Below are positions 33,216 to 44,985 of a stretch of DNA of 64,000 bases, in pieces; the first letter of the stretch is position 1, and the number at the start of each line of letters is the position of its first letter. The DNA comes from Amorphophallus konjac (lineage: Eukaryota > Streptophyta > Magnoliopsida > Alismatales > Araceae). Both the position numbers and the translations under genes were made by a program. Under the pieces are notes generated by a model. It saw only the letters and a list, made by a program, of their open reading frames with translations, was not told the DNA's origin and ran no database searches. The DNA lies in NCBI GenBank assembly GCA_022559845.1, contig JAHNEJ010000768.1, forward strand, positions 62,001 through 126,000. The letters are read 5' to 3'.

Positions 33216-33642
33216 CTTAAAATCATGTAACTCTTAAAGAAAGGCCCGTGTAGTTCATCGACGTTAAAAAAATTAGATATTCGATGGAATATTCCATTCT
33301 TCCGTTAAAAAAAGTTGAAAATCCTAAACTACCCTTACTCATGACTCTTTCCCAGTGAAACCCTTCACCCCCGCAGACGCCTCACCGCCGTTGCAAGCTG
33401 CGGACTACCCCCACCGGCCGCCGCAGACGCCCCACCGCAAGGCCCCAGCCGCAGAAGCCCCACCTGTCGATGCTGACGGCCTACCGCCGACGGCCCACCG
33501 GCCACCACCAGCCCTTGCCATCACGCCCAACACGATAAATCGACCCTTGTTATTCTCCCCATGTCTGAAATGGTATTCTATTTTGATGGCTAGATTATTC
33601 TCCACATCTATGTTTACAGTGATAATAACTTGTTCGTGTCGT

Positions 33643-34002
33643 ATGCAGTCATCAAATGTTAGTGGAATGCAGTTGTCTCGAGGAGCTGTCGTCTCATCTC
33701 GTGTGCCGCCGATGGAATGTAACTGTAGAAGGGGTAATTATCGGGTTTACGTCTCAAATCGTGAGAGGTTGAAAGGTAAGCATTTCTATTGTTGTCCGTA
33801 TGCAAATACTGACGGGGATTGCGGTTTCTTTGAGTGGGTTGATGATACTACATATAATGTTGTGGATGTCAAATATCAACTGAAGGCGATGGAAGAATGC
33901 ATGACAAAGAAATTAGAAAGGATAGAGTTGCAATTGAAAAACTTAAAATTACTGATGTATTTTGTCATATTTGTACTATTTGTCATTTGCCTATTTAAGT
34001 GA
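33643..34002 (+). CDS. GRF zinc-finger protein with C-terminal membrane segment (MULE-borne)
   Basis: A 119-residue frame from ATG 33643. Residues 26-70 form a GRF-type zinc finger: CNCRRG, then LKGKHFYCCPY, then GDCGFFEWVDD, the usual spacing of C-x-C, FY-C and C-GFF-W. A predicted amphipathic/coiled segment follows (MEECMTKKLERIELQLKNLK), then a hydrophobic end (MYFVIFVLFVICLF) that looks like a tail anchor. Small plant proteins with this architecture (At4g04775-like) are common near MULE transposases. GRF fingers bind single-stranded nucleic acid in some proteins; the function here is unknown. The frame is open upstream to 33355 as a Pro/Ala-rich stretch, which I regard as leader or an unresolved 5' exon. 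It converges with the transposase and may be a mudrB-like accessory gene. Confidence 0.65.
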   Translation: MQSSNVSGMQLSRGAVVSSRVPPMECNCRRGNYRVYVSNRERLKGKHFYCCPYANTDGDCGFFEWVDDTTYNVVDVKYQLKAMEECMTKKLERIELQLKNLKLLMYFVIFVLFVICLFK

Positions 34003-34600
34003 ACGTGTTTAAGAGAGACATATGCAATGTAAGTCCTATATTGGACATGTAATCGTCTTTACTAGAATGTAATGCCACTTATTATCATTAGTCTTATATG
34101 CCCCATGTGTATGCTTCACCAGCTCATTTCCAGACCAAATGCCTGCCAGTGCATGCTTCACCTGCTCATGCCCATGTTTCATAGACATGTGTGAAGAGTG
34201 AGGTGTCATCATCATCATCATCTCTGGCCAATGGACATTTAGCAGAGTTCTGCAGAAGAAATTGTGCTGGACTTTTACATAGCTGGACTTTGTGGTGCAG
34301 GTTAACAGAAGAAGCATCATAATTATGGAAATTGGATTTTATCAGATTTTATTGATCATGGAGTGATGATGAAATAATTCAAAGGGCTAATCTACTAGGG
34401 GTTCAAATTTGATCAAAGGTGGACCAGTTTCTCAAATCATGGAAATCAATTAGTGATGGAAATTTTAATGTTCCAAAACGAAATAAATGCTTGTGGGAAT
34501 GAACATCGTCATTAAAAGATGTTCAAAGTGACTGTGGTGGTTGGATGCAGACAGATATACGTTCTGTTAGCTTGCAGCCCATGATCCAGACAGAAGAGGG
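34003..34600. other. MULE interval downstream of the GRF gene
   Basis: No ORF with family features. Probably the 3' region of the GRF gene (to about 34320) followed by the unresolved left border of the SIRE-derived fragment. A short (CAT)n run lies at 34207-34221. Confidence 0.4.
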
Positions 34601-34902
34601 TGGAGAGGTGTCGACACCCCCTAATGGAGAGGTCGACCTTTTATGCTCTTAATAATCAAGACATAGAGTCAAAACGGTGTATTCATTAAAAACCCATTCC
34701 ATTCATTCTAAATAGGTGATTCTAGACATGGACAAAACAAGGCAATTCATGCATTGACAAAGAGGCATCTCGTTCAATCACAAAGGATTGTTACAATTAG
34801 TGCAAAAACAAAAACGACATGATTCATAAAGATTCTTAATGCATGATATGCATGTAGAACTATGTATGTCTCTCCCTTTGTCATCAAGCAAAAGGGCACC
34901 AT

Positions 34903-36867
34903 TCACGAACGCAGAGCAGGAGGCGGTCCTGACCTAGATCCTGAACCGGATCCTCTTGATTTATTCAAAGGGATTGCTGTTGGAACATCTCGAATAAGCT
35001 TTGATACCTTAACCCCCAGTGAGGCAAATTTGCTATTCATGAGTTGGTTTGTCTGCTTGACAGATGTTTGAACATGTGCAATCTGTGTATTTATGTCCGT
35101 AGCCTAGTGCTGCATAGTGTTCAATAAATGATCGAAGTGAGCTGTGACTGTAGAGGGAATATCAGAGCTGGAGCTGACTGGATGCTGGGAACTAAGCTGC
35201 GAGGAGATGTGAACTACTGCATCCTGGAACTGTGAATGTTGAACAGAAAGCTCTTGAATTTGCTGTTGAAGTTCAATGTTTTTCATCTGAGTGTCTGCAC
35301 GAAATTCCTTAAGTTCATTCATAATAGGAAGCAGCTGTGCACTGACATATACTAGTTGGGTATGAATAAGCTCTTGATTGGAGTTCAGCTTAAAAATTTC
35401 ACTTTTCATGACAGTAAATTGCTCCTGCATATATTTCATCATATGGGAATGAAGAGAATGATTGGAGCTTGTGCCGGCTTGATCTGGTGCAGATGTTTGT
35501 GTATGGAACTCTGGAGGTGCATCTGACTCTCTGAACATCTGAGGAGGTGAAGAGGGTGGAGAAGTTCCAAAAGGAACTATAGCTCCAATGTGTATGTCTG
35601 GAGTAGCCTGAGGTTCGGTTGAGGGAACTGTTGGACCTTGTAATGTCTCATAGCCTAGAAGATCTCTTACTATCCTGTTTCCTTTCTTCTTGTAATGCAT
35701 AAACGTGCCAATGAATTTCTGACAGTAGACATTGGTCCTTGGAATTATCTGAACAGGTTCATCTTCCAATGGAATTTCAACCTTGATGAACACAGCAGTC
35801 AAGGCACCAGCATAGGGTAGAGTTCTCTTTTTCGCAAAGCATCTAGACATAACATGCATAACTATTTTGGGGAGGCATACTTTCACATGTTTTAACATAC
35901 AATAAAGTAAAAACCGTTGAGTCTCAGTAAGTCTGCTTCTCCCTCCACCTTATGGTGTGATGATCGTAGTGAGCATGTGATGTAGTAGGCGTTGCAAAGG
36001 AGGGAACTGATTGGTGTTTATGGATGTTATATGAATGTCAGACTTGATAGGTTTCCCAGCTATAGTAGTGTATACTTCTTCCAAATCATAGGGGAATTCT
36101 TGTTCTGTCAATCCTTGTTTAGGAATGTGCCATGCCTTGTAAAATAAACGGCGTTGCACAGAAATGGTCACACCCTGAACCACAGTCCACACCTGACCAT
36201 CTTTTTCAGTCCATGCATTTTGATACCATTCCCGGACTAGTTTAGGATAGTACACTGTATGTGTACTCATAAACTCAACCCAGCCTTGAAATTCAAATAT
36301 AGGTAACAGTTCAGGAAAATCATGTAGCATATCTTGGTCAGAAAAATCTACATACCGAGGAAATAGTATCCGTGAGGGATCGGAATCAGATTGGTCCTCG
36401 ACCTCCTTGCCTTTCTCTTTGGTGGAAAACCTTTTCTTTGTAGCTACTTGTTCTTTTTCTCTGGAAGATTTGCGGACTGCTGGTTTGCTCCTTATAACAG
36501 GCTGTTCCTGCGCTTTAGAGGTCTTGCGGGCAGCTGACCTTTTCTTCCGAGGAGGGGCATCCAGCTGTGGCGAGGGTGCACGGACGGAAGCAGAGTCTTG
36601 TGGTCCTCCCTGTGCAGCCGACCAGTCATGGAGCCACTTCGTCCGTGGTTCCTTTGTTATAGAATCTGGACCTACTACTTGTTTTCTTCCGGTGGCGGCT
36701 GTTTCTTTTTCCCTCTGGTGATCGGTGGTGCCATTTGCAGAAATAGGGCACAAGGAAATGGAAGGGAAGAAGGGCGTGGCGAGAGGAAGAGGTGCACTCA
36801 CTAGATGTTGGCGGCCGTCGACCTCTCGAAGGGAGCCTCCACCGGTTGGAGTGATGTTGGCGGCCAC
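34903..36867 (-). pseudogene. SIRE-type extra 3' ORF (plant transposon-protein domain), two stops
   Basis: A minus-strand frame of about 654 codons runs from 36867 to a TGA at 34903-34905, broken by TAA at 35950-35952 and TAG at 35104-35106. The N-terminal 150 residues are basic and Lys/Pro-rich. The central domain has LFPRYVDFSDQDML, WVEFMSTHTVYYPKLV, TVVQGVTISVQRRLFYKAWHI and, past the first stop, LPKIVMHVMSRCF and IPRTNVYCQKFIGTF. The C-terminal part is a Gln-rich coiled coil. It matches the element I ORF at 3609-3960. The frame opens with GTG at 36867; an ATG in another frame near 36735 begins MAPPITRGKKK, like element I's start, so a frame change is likely. Downstream TTTGCTTGATGACAAAGGGA resembles SIRE 3' purine tracts. 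Function unknown. Confidence 0.75.
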
Positions 36868-36959
36868 AAGATGTGAGAATGAGAAGGTGAACCGGGGGAG
36901 GGGGGTGACCTATTATTTGGGTGAGAGTGAATGGGTGAGAGTGGATGAGAGTTTATACC

Positions 36960-38225
36960 ATCCTGGTCAACCGTGGTCAAATGACCTAAAATTTCGTGGA
37001 CTTAAAGTGTCGACCTCTTGAAGTGTCGATCTCTCTTCCTTGAAGTGTCGACCTCTTGACATGTAACAGAAGCTTTGTTACATTGGCTAGCTACACAAAC
37101 ACTAAGCCTACACATTGTTGCATGCACGCACACACAAGTCTGTACATCGTCATGCATGCACACTCACTCTAAGTCTATACACAAAAGTCTATACATTTCT
37201 TGCTGAACTGAGCAAGTCTATACATCGGTGAAGTCTGTACATCGGTCAAGTCTATACATCGGACCAAGTCTATACATCGGTCAAGTCTATACATCAGACC
37301 AAGTCTATACATCGGTGAAGTCTGTGCTTCATAACGCCAAGTCTATAAATTGGCAAAGTCTATACATTACAAAGTCATTGCAAAGTCTATACATTGCAAA
37401 GTCTATACATCGGACCAAATCATTGCAAAGTCTATACATTGCTGTCGCATTGCAAAGTCTATACATTGCAAAGTCTACACACTGCATTAGACACTATAAA
37501 GTCTGTACAAGGTTTCTACCTTAAGCCGAACTGTGTACATAGGAAGTGTCGACCTCTCTTGCTAGGAGATCGACCTCCTGACATGTAACAGAAGCTTTGC
37601 ATCACTGCACTATTAACAATTGATGGCTTCTTATATGAGGATACTAAAAAGCAAGACTTTTCATCACTGCACTATTAACAATTGATGGCTTCTTGAAGTG
37701 TCGACCTCTCTTGCTTGAAGTGTCGACCTCTTCACATGTAACACAAAGATGCAGGGCATCTTCATTGAAAATGCATTATTTGCATCATTCCAAAAGTCTA
37801 TACATTTCTTGCTGAACAGAGCAAAGTCTATACATTGCAAAGTCTTTACATAGGAAGTGTCGACCTCTCTTGCTTGAAGTGTCGACCTCTTCACATGTAA
37901 CACAAAGATGCAGGGCATCTTCATTGAAAATGCATTATTTTCATCATTCCAAAAGTCTATACATTTCTTGCTGAACCGAGCAAAGTCTATACATTGCAAA
38001 GTCTGTACATAGGAAGTGTCGACCTCTCTGTCGACCTCTCTTGCTTGAAGTGTCGACCTCTTCACATGTAACACAAAGATGCAGGGCATCTTCATTGAAA
38101 ATGCATTATTTTCATCATTCCAAAAGTCTATACATTTCTTGCTGAACTGAGAAAAGTCTATACATTGCAAAGTCTGTACATAGGAAGTGTCGACCTCTCT
38201 TGCTTGAAGTGTCGACCTCTCATGG
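36960..38225. repeat. Mixed GTCGACCTCT and AAGTCTATACAT repeat block
   Basis: About 25-30 copies of AAGTCTATACAT (reverse complement of the element II motif) at 37130-38190, interleaved with more than ten GAAGTGTCGACCTCT copies. Both lie upstream of the SIRE-type ORF. The motif points opposite to the ORF, unlike element II, where AAGTCTATACA reads in the gag direction. Confidence 0.85.
37695..38183. repeat. Three tandem 159-bp repeats
   Basis: Units start GAAGTGTCGACC at 37695, 37854 and 38013; the third has a 12-base insertion. Unit lengths are multiples of three, so a 168-codon frame survives on the minus strand by chance. Each unit contains two GTCGACC words, a hairpin-like GATGCAGGGCATC and three AAGTCT words. 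Confidence 0.88.
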
Positions 38226-38643
38226 AGGGTTTCGATTTTGGCATGACACCAGCTGCTGTCAATAGCATTATTTGCAGATCACATAATTATTTCTTGGCTA
38301 ATTCTCATTAGGGCTTTTTGCATATACCATCAGCACCTGCACCAGTTAGTTACCCTTGCAACCATTGTATCATTCATATCAAATCATCACAACCCATGTA
38401 TCATTAATTTCAAACTAACACAAACCATCTATCATTCAAACCTGGTTTAAGCCCAGCACAAAACTACAAATATCATTCATATCACCAACAAATAAACAGA
38501 TACTTGTATCAGTTACATCAAAACTTCACAATCCATAAGAGTTTACATTGAGGACAACAACACATAAAACGGATATGAAATATTGTTCTTCAATATCATT
38601 CTTCACATCCGGTCGGCAACAATATTCTTCACATCAGCCAATG
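38226..38643 (-). other. MULE transposase 3' untranslated region and last intron acceptor side
   Basis: AT-rich, no ORF. CATTCATATCA/ATCATTCA-like words recur at 38370-38490. The boundary with the SIRE-derived repeat block is near 38226. Confidence 0.45.
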
Positions 38644-41600
38644 TCCTGTAGGTGTGACAAAGAGAGGGTGTTAACTATTAGAAATAACATAATCATTACC
38701 TACAAGTTAAAAAGTATATTTTAAACTCACAATTTGGCGGGAGTTGTTGGAAGTTGAACATGGAGGAATGCTGATCAAAGTTAATGGATGCTTGACTGTC
38801 CATAGGTATCACCGTGTGAACACGAATGTCTCCTCCGCTAGTGCTGCTGGAGCCCGGTGCCTCCACTGAAATTGTGCGACCTACATGAGTTATACTTGTA
38901 TTAATATCAGTCTAATTCTTATTTCAATTTAGAAATTTAACATGTGTGCTAACTTACCTCTCCCCCGACTGCTTCCTTCAGTGCTGCCCCTGCTGGTACC
39001 TCTCCTAGCCCTCCCGTGGGTCTGACCTGGACCAACCGAAGTTGCAACTTGTGGCCCTTCACCACCATCACTAGTTTGAGCCAGAGTAGCCCTACCACTT
39101 ACGAACCTGGGTGGTCTTCTTGGGCCTTTCCTACAACATAAATTTCAATATTATGCACAAAGCAAATCAAATAGACAAAATACAAATCATAATTGCAATA
39201 CAAACTTACTTCCGTACCACAGTTGTGGAACCTATGACAATGTTTGTAACTGCAGATTCTGGTCCCGGGAGGGGTTCTTTGCAAGTATTTTTATGGTGGC
39301 CCCATTGTCCACATCTTTTGCATTTATGGGATCTCCTAAGTGCCTTTTGATTTTCATCAGCATCTCTAATCCTCTTCTTCCGAGGGCGACCTTGGGGTCT
39401 TTGGCAGCGAGGAGGAAGCACCTCAACAGATTCTACAGTCTGCCACATGCTCTTACCTGGCAATGGTTGTATTGACTTTGCATATGCGGCTTTATATGTC
39501 TCAATTGAATAACATCTATCAACAAAATTATTAATTTGGAGGCCCATACGTGCATCAACAGCAGCAGCAACATGTTGGCAAGGCAGCCCACTGACTTGCC
39601 ATTGACGACAAGAACAATACATCTCGTCCAATTTAACAACACACCTCTCATATGGACCTTCCACCTCAGCCATAAAATCAGTGGAATATCTGACTGCATA
39701 TTTTCCCAACTTCCTAACAATTGCATTTAAATAGGCAACAGCCCGTGGCACAAACTTTTCTTTTATCCTACATGCATGTCTCCTCCTGTGATCTATTTTC
39801 ACCATAATTTTCTGCCTAATTCCATCTAACATGTCTACAAGTGGTAGGCCTCTCGTATCACCAACAAATGAATTGAATGACTCTGCTACGTTGTTAGTGA
39901 TGTAGTTTAGCTTACCCTTGTCATTAAAATGACATCTTGACCAGGCACAACGCAAACTTTCTAAATAAGAAGTAGCCTGTGGATCTAGTTTCTTCATCTC
40001 AAATATAGCTGCTTTATATTCTTGAACAGTGTAAGATTTTGCTGCAGCCCATGCAGCATTCTTGAAACCTGGGCCCGACCATTTCTTCTTAAAATTCCTG
40101 TAAAGGTGCCGCATACAAAACCTACAAGCAATTCAAAATTACAATCTCATCATTAATATAAAACCTATAGTCAATGTCATTAAAATACATAGTCACTCAA
40201 TTCATACATTATGGAAAATAAAACTAGCAGTAGATCAAACATTGTAAAAGGAGAAACTTAATTACCTATGCTCGGCACCTGGAAAGATATCTGGGACAGC
40301 TACCTCAATGCCCTTTTCCATATCAGAAATGAATGTAATCCCTGTCGGATTTCCAATAGCGTCTTTCAACTTGTGCAAAAACCATGTCCACGAGTCTATA
40401 CTCTCCCCCTCAACAGCACCATAGGCAACTGGGAACAAACCATGACCCCCATCAAGAGCAACTGCAGCCACCAAGATCCCAGTGTAATACCCTTTCAAGT
40501 GACATCCATCTACGCCCAGCACTGGACGGCAGCCATATTTGAAACCACTAATACATGCCCTTAAGGCAATGAACACCCTCTGGAAACAACCATCCAATCC
40601 AATCTTGTACTGTACAACTGAAGAAGGGTCGCTCTGCTTTAATTCATTCAGTAGCTATGGCAAATGCTTGTACGTTTCCTCAACCTTCCCAAACACCTTC
40701 TCCTTTGCTGACTCTCGTGCACGCCAAATGCGGTGATAAGGGATTGAAATATTGTAAGCCTTCAATAAATCAGCTTGCAACTTTCTTGGAGGTATGTCAG
40801 GATTCTCCTTCACTGCTTCCAATACCCTGGCTGAAATCCAAGATTTGGATGCCATCCTGCTATCACACCTAGATGTGGCTGAACATGTGTGCTTTTCCTG
40901 CATTATTTTGACTGCAAAAGTAACTCCATCTTGCAGCCTTGAGGCATGCACTCTCCATTTGCAATTAATATTTGCACATACAACAGTAATTCTCATGCTG
41001 TCATTTTTTACTTGCTTGAACTCAAATTGATTTTTAATAGCATGCTGACATAGAGCAATCCTGTACTCCTGACTATTTACAAATAGAGAACCAACTGATA
41101 TATCTGGGGTCTCTTCATCAGCCTCCAACAAATCTCCATCATCATCTGAAACTCCTCCATCAATATCAGATTCATCTGAGGGACATGGCCTTGAATGATA
41201 GCTGTCCTCAGTGTGTACCTCATCAGAATCAGCCACACTCTCGTCAGATTCGCTGTACTCATCTTCATATGCAACATATTCTGAGTCACTGTGCTCAGCT
41301 TCAGAACATATCCTCTTCTTTAAAATATGATAATCCTCATCAACTACAGGGGCAGGGGCAGGGGCAGGGACATCATGAATAACCTCGTCATGATGAACAA
41401 CTGCAGCATCATGAACAAACTCAGGATGTTGACCAACCTCAGCATCATCATCCATCTCATCAATGTCAACAAATGTCTGGGAATGGGCCTGAGTAGACTG
41501 GCTGGCCATACCTTTCTGTGGAATATTGGTTGGCTGTAAGTCTAATGGCCGACTGTCTAATGTGCTAACATATATGGTCATCTTCCATACGGGCAAATGG

Positions 41601-41878
41601 GCTTTCATCACCTCATATAATTGAGCATCTGAAACAATTTCCTCATACTGAACAGGTCTGCTAATAGGTAATTCATAATGAAATTCTAAACAATGTGTAC
41701 TTGCCCACTTAGATAGATGTCCCATATCCTCAATTAATATGCATCTACTGTAGTAATCAGGATATGCCACGACTATCTTGCTCTGACCTAGTGCATATGC
41801 CCTCCTCCCAGACTGAAGAGTTTTCCAATAACCACCAAACTTATATGTCAACTTTAATGATGGCTCTCGTTCCCCCAT
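38644..41878 (-). pseudogene. mudrA: MuDR-type transposase, five exons, one nonsense codon
   Basis: Cut-and-paste transposase of the MULE. Proposed minus-strand exons: 41878-40266, 40121-39210, 39130-38958, 38880-38731 and 38645-38644. All introns are GT-AG (144, 79, 77 and 85 bases), every junction keeps the frame, and the stop TGA is completed across the last splice: about 949 residues. One in-frame TAG (40655-40657, codon 408, probably from CAG) breaks it. N-terminal MuDR DNA-binding region with a CANINCKWR/HTC zinc-type signature; DDE core Asp457 (GVDGCHLKG), Asp519 (FISDMEKG), Glu618 (NNVAESFNSF); SWIM finger C707, C709, C719, H721; CCHC knuckle 805-818; Gly/Arg/Ser-rich tail. The frame opens two codons earlier with GTG; ATG 41878 is chosen. 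Apart from the TAG it looks competent. Confidence 0.9.
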
Positions 41879-41884
41879 TTTCAC

Positions 41885-42747
41885 AATCTAACAATCTGAA
41901 GACATAAATAAACTCTCTAGAACATTTATCCACATTACAAAATCAGCACGCATACCCAATAATCTGAGTACAATAATATCATTCTTAACTAATATGAATT
42001 GAGTGACTGAAAAATATTAAAGCAAAAATTTTTGACAGAACCATAAAGAAACTGCACCCGTGAATTCAGACATGTACAATTAATAACAAAACTTTTTAGA
42101 GCATTAAATAATCTAACAACATTATAGCAAAAAATGACATAACAACAATCTTATCCCTAAACCATATAGAAAGAAAACAAAAATTGATGTCCTTAATATT
42201 TCGACTCTGTAAACATATAAAATGCATGAGCAAACATTTATATTTGTAGATCATATTGAGTGTGAGGTGGCAGGAGCGCCTGACGTGTACCGGAGTGGAG
42301 ACGGAGGTGTGTGGCCCAGACCTGGACGTGGGGTGGTGACTCCGGTGATGCGGCGTTTGAACGAGGGCGGTCGTACGTCTGCGGCGGCAGATGGGGTGCC
42401 GTGAAGTGCCGCGGTTGTTACGTGCAGGTTTGGGCAATGGCGATGGTGCCTAATCGACCCTGGCGGTGGCCGGCGATCGTTGCTGTCACGACGACCAAAG
42501 AGTGAAATCGACGGCAACGGCGACTGTGTACGGGGGGAAGGGAAATAGGAGGGTGGCGATTGTGTACGGGGGAAACCCTAAATAGGAGGGTGGCGCGGCA
42601 GAAGTGTTACTACGGCCATGAACCTCGATTAATCGAGGGTGGGCTGGTCTTTTCACCAACTACGGTCAAGTTAACTCACCTTTCGTTTAATATCGTCGAC
42701 AATAAAAAATGATAGGAACTTTTTAGTTTAACGGTAAGATTTCCAAT
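41885..42747 (-). other. MULE transposase 5' region
   Basis: Between the transposase start and the right inverted repeat. AT-rich near the gene (41885-42240), GC-rich at 42250-42640 with ORFs on both strands and no recognisable domain. Presumably promoter and 5' leader. No clear TATA box could be assigned. Confidence 0.45.
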
Positions 42748-42825
42748 GACTTTTTAAACAATAGAGAAATTGTAGGGACTAAAAAGCAATTCGTCATATT
42801 TGTAGGGACTAATATGCAAAAAACC
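42748..42825 (-). repeat. MULE right terminal inverted repeat
   Basis: Reverse complement of 33136-33215 with few mismatches; ends against (TA)n at 42826. Confidence 0.9.
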
Positions 42826-44700
42826 ATATATATATATATATATATAACTTGGGACTATATCTTTAAAAATCTATATATATTAAACTATGTAATATAAAAT
42901 TGCAAAAAATATATATTTGAAATCCTTGAATTTTTCTCCTAATTATCACATATTCCATTTTTTCAAATTATTTTACATAAATAAATATGTCTTTAAATGT
43001 ATACTTTTAAAATTATTCAATTAAATAGATTTTAATGTGAATTCTTGTTAAATAAATTAAGTTAAAAATCATAAAATTAATGTCTCTCTATGTGGACGCT
43101 AATTAATAAGTGACGTCACTCATGGATATTAAATAATATAAGTTTATTTAATTATAGTTAATTATAGAATTGGATGGACATGAATTCTATAATTAACGCA
43201 TTCATGTTCTCACCATTTTCTTCCTATTTTGACCCATACCGCGGGTCTTCTGGCACTCTCATCTCACGTCCGTAGATGGAGTCCATGTTTCATGATTGGT
43301 TCACGTTATACACTTCAACTCTCGGCAACATACGAGCTCTCCGTTGGACATTCCGTTCCTTCGGACTAGCAAGTTAGTCATCGGGACCTCCGTAAGTCTT
43401 CTCGTAGCCTTGGATTCCCTCAAGACCGCCTGAGCTGGTTGTACCTTAAACACCTTGTACCCGTTTTAATGCCATGTCACTCTGGAGAAACGTGGTAACC
43501 CGGCCCTTTCATGGTGCTATTCTTGGCCCATGAGAGAATTCTCTTAGCCAGTGGAATGAGTGATCATTCCACTAGGCGATATATTGAATTGGGTATCCTA
43601 TAGTTAGGTGCCAATTCTTCAGCTTACTTCGTGTCCATTGAATTGGTGACTATCTTATTAGTCATCTATTCAAGTTATTCATGGCAACCTATCTAGGTGC
43701 CAATTCCACCCAGATTTTCGACATGTCATGGTTTATATGCTTTCACGTGGATTTTATTGCAAGTCTGTCCTTACTCAAGGGCCTTGTCCTTGAATTCCAT
43801 AAAATCTTATCTTATCATCCTATTAAAGCTTGTTCTTGAAACTCTTTATTGGCTATGAACTATCGTGGATGTCAAGATCTATCTTTAATGCTGTGCATAT
43901 AGGGCCCGATCTGGTCTTGAGAGGAGCACCCGAAAGTACTTGTGCCCATGGGAGTTATATTGATCACGGTGCCTGGCATTGCACCGAAGTGCATGACTAG
44001 TTTGATCTTTGACATTCCACACACACACATTCTCTCTCTCTCGTGATGTTACTTGATATTACTTGCGTGCGTGACTTGACTTGCGTGACTCGACTAGCGT
44101 GGCCCGGAATGGGCAAGTACTTGCGTGAAATAGCCAATAATCTATAAAGTCTCTTATGAATATCTCTTGTTTAAGACTCGCTTGGAAGTTTTGCACGACG
44201 TTGTTAATCTCTTGCTAGTTTTGTTTCACTTGCTCGGTTAATTCTACATGCATAGCCTTACTGCATTTACATGTGAAAGATGTAATTACTTAAACCAATT
44301 ACTTGTTCTTGAGATATAATTCCTACTGAGCGTTTGCTCACCCAGTTTTATTCCAATATTTTTCAGGTAATCAGGTGGCTAGCGAGACCGAAACTCACGT
44401 GGGAGGGACAAGTGTGCAAGCGAGCTCTGGAAATTAGTGAACCCGAGTCTTTTATCTTTCTTGAGTGTAGCATGGTGTTATCTTGTTTAAGTCTAGTAGT
44501 GCGTCATCTCCTTTTCTTTCATAGTGACATAGTTGAGTCTTCAAGTTCTTGTAAGAGACTTATATTTGAAATAAAATTTTTATTGTTGTTCCAAATTATT
44601 TGGTCTCATGCCATTGCTCTTGATCATTCACGACTGTTTAACTGCCACGTTCCGAGCAAACGACACGTTCCGCTGCTATCGGTTCGGGGCGTGACAGAGG

Positions 44701-44713
44701 TGGTATCAGAGCT
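44701..44713 (+). other. Element IV primer-binding site, copy 1 (initiator Met tRNA)
   Basis: TGGTATCAGAGCT four bases after LTR A; second copy at 49889-49901 after LTR B. Confidence 0.9.
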
Positions 44714-44985
44714 TCGGCTTTCACATCCTCCAGTTATTAGGTTTCAATGATAGGTCAAGTATCCTTGTCAGTCATATTAGAGCTTCGGCTTTCAAACCCT
44801 TAGGACATTAAGTCCAAGAGATAGGTTGAGTATCCTTTTCGGTCATCCCATAGGAATTCCGTGAGAGATGGGTAGAACTTGGGGTTAAAGTTATAAAAGA
44901 AAGATAAATTATTTACATTTCATTAACATTAATTCTAGAATCAATAAATTATCTCCCCACTCATCGTTGCAGGAACCTAGATAAA

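Larger units (their letters stand above)
33136..42825 (-). mobile_element. MuDR-like (MULE) DNA transposon, about 9.7 kb
   Basis: Terminal inverted repeats of about 80 bp bound the element: 33136-33215 and 42748-42825. Both start GGTTTTTTGCATATTAGTCC going inward (one extra G/T at the left), then carry TTTTTAGTCCCTACAAT and ATTGTTTAAAAAGTC. It inserted into a TA microsatellite, so the 8-10 bp target duplication cannot be read exactly. It carries a GRF zinc-finger gene (plus strand, left end) and a mudrA-type transposase (minus strand, right end), convergent, with a SIRE-derived fragment between them. Autonomous design but for one stop in the transposase. Confidence 0.93.
30716..44696 (+). mobile_element. 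Element IV LTR A, split by the MuDR-like transposon
   Basis: LTR sequence 30716-33135 and 42826-44696. The transposon sits in the (TA)n tract that LTRs B and C carry intact near 47984 and 53174. TATA box at 32054-32061, hairpin clusters at 31553-31840 and 33059-33115. ORFs near 32150-32480 recur in all three LTRs but are leader RNA sequence without domains. Confidence 0.9.

Noticed and set aside
37664..38170. 168-codon minus-strand ORF with three repeated segments
   Set aside because: It is the translation of 159-bp tandem DNA repeats whose length is a multiple of three; no family features.
42096..42517. Overlapping ORFs in the GC-rich block near the right MULE end as a captured host exon
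   Set aside because: No domain, frames on both strands, and no splice structure; left as 5' region of the transposase.
44701..44713. GGTATCAGAGC sequences as tRNA genes
   Set aside because: Only the 3' tRNA-complementary segment is present next to LTR ends; there is no cloverleaf.
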